Shown here piece by piece: positions 55,647 through 64,000 of a stretch of DNA of 64,000 nucleotides. This DNA comes from Aurifilum marmelostoma (taxonomy: Eukaryota; Ascomycota; Sordariomycetes; Diaporthales; Cryphonectriaceae). The notes under the pieces were generated by a model. That model ran no database searches, was not told the origin of the DNA, and worked only from the letters and a program-made list of their open reading frames with translations. Within the stretch, counting starts at the first letter, position 1. Every line of letters begins with the position of its first letter. The stretch is taken from positions 1,674,001-1,738,000 of the forward strand of contig JAMXSV010000010.1 of the NCBI GenBank assembly GCA_027559495.1. The letters run 5' to 3'. The position numbers were made by a program, and so were the translations under genes.

Positions 55647-58600
55647 ATGTCTAGCAGCGGCCAGGATGAATTCGACGACGAGTCGGCTCGCCGGTCCTAC
55701 ACCAAGCCACGGTCGGGAAAGCACCCCATTCCCACCATCCAGGGCTACAGGGAGCACAGGCGACAGCTCCAAGGTCAGCTTCAGGAAACCGAGGAGGCTC
55801 AGGAGGGGCCTGAGGACGAGTCCAGGCCGCGACGTGCGTACGACTCGGTCAAGAAGATCTTCAAGGGGGAGGACGAGGCGCCGCAGAATCGCCATGAGCC
55901 TTACCCGGCTACAAACAGGCACTATGTTGTGAGTTCTGGTCAGCAGCAGCAGCAACAGAAGCAGCAGGAAGGTGGTGGACAGGACGCTAGTGATGGTGCT
56001 GCTGGGCAGCAAACTGGCGGGCCCAATTCTGTGGAGGATGGGCTGAGACAGGATGCTCAGCAGCAGCAAGGTGGTGAGGAGGAGGAGGAAGAACATCAAC
56101 AACAACGGGACTTCCAACACGAACGGGATGCTCAGCAGCAACAGGATGCTCTTCCTCAGCAGCAGCGAGACTCTCAGCAGCAGCAGCAGCAAGATGACAA
56201 GGACGGCCAGCAGCAGCAGCAGCAGCAAGAGAAATCCGCCACCGAACATGTCGCCTCCACGACAGACCCCAAGGCGAAACGCAAGGCGATGAAGAAAGCA
56301 TCTCGGGATGCAGGAGGCCGTGAGGTCACCGATCCGGTCACACACCTACCTCTTGTCATCCACGACCAGACGGAAAAGGATCTTAACTCGGCGCCAGAAA
56401 ATGAGCCTGAGCCAGGCGAGCACCATACCACAGCAACGGGCCCACAGGGGGCGAGCAAGTCCGATGAACAGCTGAAAGAGGAGCAGGAGATGGTCCAGCG
56501 AGGTTTCAACGGCATTCAGAGGCTCTTTCCGCCGCCCAAGTTTGGCGAGCTCAAGAAGGAGCTCGCAGCAGCCTATGAGAAAGCCGTGACGACCGGGCTC
56601 ACGGTAATTGCTGTTGCTGCCGCGGGACCGTTCCTTTTTGCCTCATGGTCGAGCCAAGACCGCTGGATCCCGTCATTTTCGACCATCATGAGTGTGTTGT
56701 TCCTCGCCCCTGTGACTCTCGGCACGGCATGGGGTATGGGACAGTGGCTGTCCAAGAGGGTGGCCGATATTGTCGATGAGGAGACGTGGGAGACGTCACG
56801 ACGCGAGGAGGAGGCCATTCTCGACTCGGACACGGAGCTACCAGAGTCAGTGCAGTGGTTCAACAGCCTCCTCGCCTCCATATGGCCGCTGGTCAACCCT
56901 GACCTGTTCTCGTCGTTGATCGATGAGATTGAGGATATTATGCAGGCCTCTTTGCCTAAGGTGGTCAAGATGGTGAGCATCGATGACATGGGCCAGGGAA
57001 ACCAGAGCGTGCGCATTCTAGGCGTCAGGTGGCTACCTTCCGGTGCGGCTAGTCAGAGCGTCGGGCCTGGTGGAAAGCTGGAACGTCCTGACAAGCAGGG
57101 ACAAAGTGACCGTACCGACCCTGAAAGCGGCCAGGTGCAAGGCACAGAGGAGGACAGAGAAAAGAACCTGGAGAATGGTGGCGGTGACCAGAAAGAGGAT
57201 GGTCAGCAGGGAAAGGACAAGCAACAAGAGCAGACCGAAATCGCGATTCGTGAAGGCATGGAGGCTGAGGAGGGCGATTTTGTCAACCTCGAGATGGCGC
57301 TGGCGTATCGCAGCCGCACATCCGGCAAGAACATCAAGGAAAAGTCCAAGAACGCCCATCTCTACCTCAAGTTCTACTCGGTCGGTGGCGTCGCCCTTCC
57401 GGTCTGGGTCGAGCTCAGGGGCTTCATTGCCACCCTCCGGCTCAGGCTGCAATTGACGGTAAGTTGATCACCCGCACAGTCAGGAACGATACTGTGAGTG
57501 AGTCTGGAACTGCAACTGATCAAATCGTATCTAGCCCGATCCTCCTTTTGTCAGCCTCTGCACCCTGACCTTCCTTGGCCAGCCCAAGGCCTCCATGGCA
57601 TGCGTTCCTTTGTCCAAGCACGCTCCGAACCTGATGGACGTTCCAATGATCTCGTCCTTCGTCCAGTCCGCCATCGATGCTGCACTGGCCGAGTACGTGG
57701 CGCCCAAGAGCCTGACGCTCAACCTCAAGGACATGCTTATGGGCGAGGACTTCAAGAAGGACACGAGTAGCCGCGGCGTTGTTATCGTCTTCATCAAGTC
57801 TGCCCACGGGTTCAAGCAGGGGGATGGCGGTGTTGGACCCGCGAAGGGCTCCAGCGATGCATATTGCACCGTGAGTTGGGGCAAGTTTGGCAAAACTGTT
57901 GCATCCACCCGGATCGTTCCCGAATCGCAAGATCCTGAATGGCATGAGTATGCCGCGATCCTGGTCACGGCAGAAGAGCTCAATGCCGGCGAGAGACTGC
58001 GTCTGCAGCTGTGGGACTCGGACAAATGGACGGCAGACGACGATCTCGGACGGGTGGAGGTCGGCCTGAAGGAGCTGATGCACGATGAGCAGACGCACAA
58101 CAAGATGAAGGACCGTGAGGACCGCTTCACCGGCCAGGATCCCGATGAGAAGATACCTGGTACGCTCCAGTGGTCTGTTGGGTACTTCTCCAAGGTCAGG
58201 ATCACAGAGCAGCAGCTACAGAAGCAGACCGTCAACGAGAACATCCGCACCAGAGACCAGCTCCGGCAACATGTCTCCGAGCAGGCTGCCAACAAGCTGC
58301 GGGAAGCTGGCAAGAGCTCTGACGACGACGAACTGCACCAGCAACGCGTTCAGGATTACGCCGAGATCGAGGACAATATGATCATCTCGGCACCACCTAG
58401 CCAGGAGTACGCTTCCGGCATCCTCTCGGTACAGATTCACAACATCACCGGCCTCGAGATCCAAAAACTACAGAAAGAAGACAAGGGCGACGGTGATGAC
58501 ACCGACGGCGACGGCGAAACGGAGACGGGCGACGACTTGCCGGACAGCTACTGCAACATCATCCTCAACCACAAGAAGATCTACCGCACACGCACGAAGC

Positions 58601-59973
58601 CCAAGAACTCCAAGCCCTTCTTCAACGCGGGCACCGAACGCTTCATTCGTGACTGGCGCACGACGGACGTCATGGTCGCCGTGCGCGACGCCCGTGAGCG
58701 CGAGAATGACCCGCTCATCGGCATGGTGTATCTGCCGTTGAAGAAGGTCTTTGCCGAGAAGAGTCAAGTCGTGGATGTGTTCCCGCTCGTGGGCGGAATT
58801 GGCTACGGCCGTGCGAGGATCAGCATGGTCTGGCGCAGCGTCGAGCTCAAGCTGTCGCCGAACCTGCTGGGATGGGACTACGGCACGCTCGAGATCCGCG
58901 GTGCCATACGCGCCAAGTCTGACGGCTTGCCAGACAAGCTCCTCGGAAACAGGATCAAGATCCGCACCGACCTGGGCAGGACCAAGGTGTACAGCAACGG
59001 GGATAGCACGTGGTCACTCGGCAAGCGCGAGAACCGCGAGGGCGAGAGCGCTTTCCTTCCGGTGCGCAGGCGATACGCCTCAGCGCTCGTGCTAGAATTC
59101 CGCGAAAGCACTCTCGGTCCGGACAAGAGCCCTGCGTTTGCGGTGCTCTGGCTGCAGGAGCTCGTCGACGAGGAGAACGAAGTGCGGACGCTCAAGGTGT
59201 GGAAGGGCGGCAAGGATCGGCTAGTCCGGGCGCAGAAGAACTGTGACTACTGCGGGCTCGACGAGGGCGAGCAGCCGCTGGGGGAGGTCGAGCTGGAGGT
59301 CAAGTTCTGGCGGGGGCTGTCCGGGTACCACAAGCACTTTGCGTCCCGCAGCAAGACGGGCAATATGAGGGATGTGATGGAGTGTCTTGATACGATCACG
59401 GATGAAAATCTTACCAAAAACGACGACGGCGAGGACGGGGTGGTAACGGATGAGGACGACTCGTCCTCGGACGAACATGGCGGTAATAATAATAGTGATG
59501 ATGGGAATGAGGGTGGAAGGAGGCGGAGGAGTGGCGATAAGGAGGCCAAGAAGAAACTGAAAGTACACACCAACGACGACTCTTCCTCGGACGACTCCAG
59601 CTCTGCGTCGGACGACGAGCAGCAGGGGTCGAGCAACTCACACTCCACCCTGTCCCTGCATAACCTCAAGAAGCTGGGCAAGGCGCCCAAGAAGATCCTG
59701 CACAACCCCGTGCAGGGCACCGCGTCTGCGGCACTAGATGTCGTGGCGCCGGGCCACAATGACGAGGACGACGGGTCCAGGGGCCTCGGGAACAGCCTGC
59801 GAGACTACAAGGATCACCACAAGCAGCTGCACCGCAAGCACAGGGGCATCATGCAGTGGCGGGTGGCGAGAGAGGTCGATCATGTCGGAGGCAAGCTGAG
59901 CAACCTGAAGGGGAACGTCAGCGGGCTATTTCATCATGGCGATAAGGAGGCTGGTATGGAGACTGAAATATAA
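55647..59973 (+). CDS. Mug190-like SMP/C2-domain lipid-transfer protein
   Basis: Predicted ER-anchored lipid-transfer protein of the tricalbin/extended-synaptotagmin kind, resembling fission yeast Mug190. Two exons (55647-57458 and 57535-59973) give 1416 residues. The N-terminal third is charged and includes poly-Gln runs from CAG/CAA repeats (residues about 92-215). Two hydrophobic segments (about 318-333 and 345-362; VIAVAAAGPFLFASWS and IMSVLFLAPVTLGTAW) probably form a membrane hairpin. An SMP-like region follows (about 400-680; SVQWFNSLLASIWPLVNPDL). C2 domains begin near 684 (GVVIVFIKSAHGF) and near 895 (ILSVQIHNITGLE). The tail is Ser/Asp-rich. Gene expression in meiosis is known for the yeast homologue only; nothing in this sequence shows it. 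Confidence 0.85.
55943..56230 (+). repeat. interrupted CAG/CAA repeats coding poly-Gln
   Basis: Several runs of three to seven CAG or CAA codons are spread over about 290 bases of the Mug190-like gene. Runs of this kind often vary in length between strains. Confidence 0.8.
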
Positions 59974-60353
59974 CTCTAGTAAATGCGAGCGTGGCATAGC
60001 GAAGGGGTAATTACTTACTATTATGGATGGTTTCTTGGACTGTTTCTCTCCCTTTGGTCTTGCACTCCCTGACATGTGGAAATTGCGTAATGGTGGATTG
60101 AACCTCCCTTAATGATTTCCTAGAGTCTCAGAAGCCAAAAGATCTTCAGGAAGATATTTTAGTCTCCCTCTCCGGCTCATGATTATTACTACCATAATAA
60201 CCACACATAGCAACCATTACCCTGACAGAGCATTCAAAGCTGACTGGAGTTTTATTTCTGATGCTATATTTTGTCCATCTACCATCTTTTCTCAGGATTG
60301 AGGGAAATACAACATGTTTACCATGCTATTAATCAACCCTTCTCTCGCCCCTC
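59974..60353. other. convergent intergenic region
   Basis: About 380 bases between the stop codons of the Mug190-like gene and the glutathione transferase gene. AT-rich; no feature seen. Confidence 0.5.
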
Positions 60354-61234
60354 TCAAGGGCTTGGGACCTTGATTTGCTGAGCCAGCGCAGCCTGGACAG
60401 CAGGCCTGGCCATGAGCCGCTTGTGCCAGGCGTAAAAGTCGGGATACTTGCTCTCCGGCACAATAGCGTCAACTTCGTCGCCAAGGATGAAGGGGAGCAT
60501 GTTATTCCAAGGGATGAAGGCGATGTCGGCGTAGGTGCTGTAGTAGCTTGGTCAGCTGGAAACATTATCTCGAGCAATTTGTGTTTCACCTCTCTACGTA
60601 TTACAAGAAAAAAACTTACCACTTCTCGCCGACCAGATACGTCTTATTCTTCAGGATCCCATCCAGCACGCCCACCACGCGAACAAGCTGCTCGTCATAC
60701 CTCGCCTTGACGCTGGGGACATCCTCCGAGTGGTACTTGCGGAACCAGGTGGCCTGGCCAAAGTAAGGCCCCTGGCCTGACATCTGAAAGTGCAGATACT
60801 GCTTGATCTGGTACCTCTCGGGAGGGGACGCGATGGTGAGCTTGTTGTCCTTGTCGTACGTCTCGACGAGGTACTCGATGATGGCGCCGGACTCCCAGAG
60901 GGTGATGCCCGTGTTGGGGTCCTCGATGGACGGGGCGCGGCCGTTGGGGTTTACTTTGGTGGTGTAGGTTGTTTGTTTTACGTCTTGGTTATTGAGGAGT
61001 TTCTGCAGTAGGCGACAGGGTCAGCTGATGATTACTTGCTCTCGGGGAGGGAGATGGACAGAGTTACGGTCTCGTAGGGCACGCCGAGTTCCTCGAGGAT
61101 CATGACCACCTTCCACGGGTTGGGACCGAAGTGAGCTGAGTAGGGAGGAGAGAAGATGGTTTCTTAGTTACTGCAGCATCGCCAGATGGTTGCGTGAATG
61201 GACACTTACTGTAGACGAGAATTGGCTTCGACAT
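60354..61234 (-). CDS. glutathione S-transferase (Ure2-like class)
   Basis: Cytosolic enzyme that conjugates glutathione to electrophiles or reduces peroxides. Four exons (61210-61234, 61068-61135, 60620-61002, 60354-60537) give 219 residues, normal for a GST. The N-terminal thioredoxin-like domain reads from YTHFGPNPWKV through NPNGRAPSIEDP and LWESGAIIEYL, the glutathione-binding segment with its Glu-Ser pair. The helical C-terminal domain includes YLVGEKCTYADIAFIPW. The second intron starts with GTAACT, an uncommon donor, but the reading frame and the protein junction support it. The very short first exon codes eight residues plus one base. The Ure2-like assignment rests on sequence style, and no prion-like N-terminal extension is present. 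Confidence 0.9.
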
Positions 61235-62663
61235 TTTGGATGTTATGGAGTCACAATTTGTTGTGCTTGCTTGGGAGGATTTGAGATTTTGTAGATTTTG
61301 AGTTGTTGAGAAGTTGAAGAATAATCAAAAGATAACTTGTAAAAGAAGAGTGAGGGTCTTCCTCTTATTTATACTTTTCTTCACCCAGAGCCCTCAGACA
61401 ACACCTCATCACCCCTTTCAGAGAGCAGCAGAGACATGCTGAATTGTTGGTCAAGGGCGCCGTACCATCATGTCGAACCGCAACACCCAAACTCCGTACC
61501 AAGTCTCTTGGCAAATAATCATCATCCTCAACCTGAAGCTCCGAAGCAGAACGGAGGCATGGTCCGCGGAGAAGCCACAATGCGACATTGAAGTTGTCGA
61601 TATCCACCAAGGCCTTGCTGGTGATTAGTGATCGATTCTGCTTGCTGATCACTTGTATAGATCTTTACACGCCGTTATTAGACGATTGTAGTTGCAATAC
61701 CAGGTCCGAGATTCAAGGCTAAAACTGGAAGAGTCATAATTATCATCTTCTCCCGTTGGTCAATCAACCTAATTGCATGAAGATCACCATGGTAAGGAGT
61801 TGTTGTTGTCCCTTGTCAGCCTGGTCTTCGGGGATTGCGCAAAGCAAACCTCGCGGCGATGATTACAAAATAATAAAAGCATAAAGCATACTGAAACTTG
61901 GTAATAACTAGGAGTCAGCTGATGGACTTCTCATGACATACAAGACTTTCGGAGGGCAGGGGCTTGTCCGGCGGGGGACATAGGCTTGAATGCCCCACGG
62001 ACAAGGAGGCTTCAAGAGAAAGGATGAGCGGTGGCATCTCAATGATTAGTAGAGAGCCAAAGACCGGTGTACGATATTCCGATGTATCTCCGGCACTGAA
62101 TCGTGGGGCGAGGGCGTAAGGGGCAGAGCAGAAGAGGAATTTAAAAGCTGGCCAGGCATGGCTACCTTAGTAAAGCCCCTCTACGCATCCCACACCCGTG
62201 CCGGGCCAGACCAGGAGACTTGTTCCCTTCCTGCACTTGTTGGCTGACACAACTTACACAAAGGTCGGTGGGTGAGGAGCAAACTTTTTGTAGAGAAAGC
62301 CCCATAGGTAAGGGAAGAACAAGTATATTTGTACAAGGTCATCTATTTCACCCCTTCCTGCCCCTCAAATGCAATCCGGCCTGCCCATATCATTTCCCTT
62401 CCTTGGCGCCCGTTCCCCCATCGATGTGGTCGATACCTTTAAAAGTGAAGAGCCCGTGAGAGACAGCAGCGTGTCAAAGTGACTATCCTCAAAGAGGCTG
62501 CAGCAGCAGTATTATATCAAGAAGGGCCTTCGGTATCATCAAATTGTTTTTGCCAATTCATTGCTCGTCAGTGTATCCTACAAACAGGAGAACAAAGGAA
62601 ATATCCCGACGAAGTCGTCTGCTAGGTACTGTCGTGGTCGGTCAGGGACCGAGAGCTGAGTAT
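61235..62663. other. intergenic with GST promoter
   Basis: About 1.4 kb. The part near 61235 is the GST promoter, with a TATA-like element. The end near 62660 is downstream of CDK1. An ACTCCGTA-type octamer is at about 61491. No gene seen. Confidence 0.5.
61366..61373 (-). promoter_or_regulatory. candidate TATA box of the GST gene
   Basis: TATAAATA on the - strand, about 132 bases before the GST start codon. Sequence and distance fit a core promoter, as for the dehydrogenase gene. Confidence 0.4.
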
Positions 62664-63807
62664 TCAGTAGGACGAATAGCCGTTGCCGCTGGGAACGTAG
62701 TCCTCAAAGTAAGGGTGGTTACAGGCCATCTTGGCAGAGATTCGACCTGCTGGGTCGTACACCAACATGGCCTCCAGCAGGTCTAGGCCATGGTGATCAA
62801 GGTTCTGGCACAGGGGCTTTCCGTCGCGGGTCCACTTAGGGAAGGAGGACTTGAAGTCCGGGTAGCTCGTAACACCAGGCCAACATTCTTCCGTAGGGGT
62901 ACCGAGAACTCTGTGAGTCGATTGTCAGCCAAAGGCACGACACACCACACACACAGACATATACACACACACATAGCGCGACGAGCATGCCGAAGAAGAA
63001 AGGACAAAAGAAATGAAAAGACTTACCTGAAGATCTTGAAAATCTCATCAATCTCAGAGTCACCAGGGAACAGCGCCTTGCGTGTGCACATCTCAGCGAA
63101 GATGCATCCCACGGACCACATGTCGACACCGGTGGAGTACTGTCTGCCGCCCAGCAGGATCTCGGGAGCGCGGTACCACAAGGTCACAACCTCGTGGGTG
63201 TAGGTGCGCAGGGGAACGCCAAAGGCGCGCGCAAGACCGAAATCGGCGAGCTTCAGGTTTCCCTCCTTGTCTATCAGCAGGTTCTGGGGCTTCAGGTCGC
63301 GGTGCAGCACGCGGTGAGAGTGACAGAACTTGACACCGTGGCAGAGCTGGCTCATGAACTTCTTGATGATCTGGGACCCGAGACCTAGACTCGCGAGCTC
63401 GTCGCTTGTGCCCTCGGGCAGCGCGCGACCCCTACCGCCGTCGGCCACGGGCAGGGCCTCCATGTACTTCTTGAGGTCGAGATCGAGGAACTCGCAGACG
63501 AGGTAAAGCTTGTGGCTGTCGGCATGGACAATGTTGAGCAGGCGGACGATGTTGGGGTCCCTCATCTCTTTGAGGAGGGATATCTCTCGGATGGCGGTCG
63601 AGGGGACACCTTCATCCTCGGCTTCGAGCCTGATCTTCTTGAGGGCGACGATGCGGTTGTCGTGGAGACGGTCTAGGGCTTTATAGACCACACCATACGT
63701 GCCTGCACAATGCAATCAGCCTTGATCACATACACTCGGCGGTCGAATCCAAGGTGAGGGGGGGACCGACCCTCTCCAACCTTTTCCAGCTTCTGGTAGT
63801 TTTCCAT
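62664..63807 (-). CDS. cdc2: CDK1 (Cdc2/Cdc28) cell-cycle kinase
   Basis: Cyclin-dependent protein kinase that drives mitotic entry when bound to a B-type cyclin. Exons 63771-63807, 63027-63702 and 62664-62910 give 319 residues. The glycine loop GEGTYG carries the inhibitory Thr14/Tyr15 pair, the catalytic lysine is about 34, and the cyclin-binding helix is the canonical PSTAIRE. HRDLKPQN, DFG and the activation loop THEVVTLWYRAPE are intact. A loop insert (VADGGRGRALPEGTSDEL) after the KYMEA segment is longer than in animal CDK1; I recall similar inserts in filamentous ascomycetes. The first donor is GTCGGT, a weak match to consensus, but it joins EKVGEG to TYGVV exactly. The start codon is the ATG at 63805-63807. 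Confidence 0.95.
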
Positions 63808-64000
63808 CTTGAGGTTTTCAGGACGCCTGTCGAATTTCTTGTCAGCCAGTCGTTCTCAGTGGATTTCCAAAACCAAGCACTCGGTGATAGTATGGATGAG
63901 AAAGTCCCTGCGTAGAAAGCAAGTGTTGATCAAGTTTCTCCTGTCACTTGATGGCTAGATTGTGGCGGCGTTATGCAGCGTTCACTGCCGCAAGGCGCTC
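63808..64000. other. 5' region of CDK1
   Basis: Leader and proximal promoter up to the window edge. No other feature seen. Confidence 0.4.

Noticed and set aside
55596..56345. 249-codon Leu-rich frame on the - strand, membrane-protein-like
   Set aside because: The poly-Leu comes from the complement of CAG repeats in the Mug190-like gene; not a real membrane protein.
1..64000. tRNA, rRNA, CRISPR arrays and bacterial-type operons
   Set aside because: I looked for T-loop-like GTTCRANYC patterns, conserved rRNA tracts and regular spaced repeats; a GGTCGAATCC near 63741 lies inside a CDK1 intron with no cloverleaf around it.

Overview
This window is nuclear DNA of a filamentous ascomycete, most likely a Sordariomycete. 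The genes carry short spliceosomal introns (mostly 50-200 nt) with GTAAGT/GTGAGT-like donors. The proteins are typical of moulds: a Zn2Cys6 regulator, a pisatin-demethylase-like P450, a Mug190-like lipid-transfer protein and a Zds1-type protein. Exons are GC-rich and intergenic DNA is AT-richer. I found no tRNA, rRNA, CRISPR array, intact transposon or prokaryotic feature. Coordinates below span start to stop codon; exon limits are in the evidence and come from reading splice sites by eye.

Layout. 1-352 is the 3' end of an unidentified + strand gene. 0.98-26.1 kb is mainly accessory metabolism: a cytochrome P450 (-), a BBE-like FAD oxidoreductase (-), a short-chain dehydrogenase (+), a Zn2Cys6 transcription factor (-), an amidase (+) and a secreted GH78-like alpha-L-rhamnosidase (-). 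Two housekeeping genes sit among them: the sterol transporter NPC1/Ncr1 (-) and a CUE-like/DUF1771/Smr protein (-). 26.1-29.9 kb is a long non-coding stretch that probably ends in the long leader of the Zds1-like gene.

29.9-64 kb is mostly conserved cell biology: a Zds1-like PP2A regulator (+), a metallophosphoesterase-fold protein with an RGG tail (+), mitochondrial COQ5 (-), a possible 48-residue membrane microprotein (-), branched-chain 2-oxoacid dehydrogenase E1 alpha (-), a UFD4/TRIP12-type HECT ubiquitin ligase (+), a large disordered protein with an ASCH/PUA-like domain (+), a Mug190-like SMP/C2 protein (+), a glutathione S-transferase (-) and the cell-cycle kinase CDK1 (-).

Main points for follow-up. 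The FAD oxidoreductase and the E1 alpha gene each need the loss of exactly one base from a G/C homopolymer to read through, which points to sequence error rather than two decayed genes. The metallophosphoesterase-like protein appears to have lost key metal ligands and gained RNA-binding-like modules. The 1069-residue ASCH-domain protein, with several SUMO-interaction-like motifs and repeated TLTQ motifs, is the least described protein here. NPC1 has a stop-free intron of exactly 96 nt. A 180-base block near 15.8-15.96 kb is very AT-rich and may be a decayed, RIP-affected insertion.
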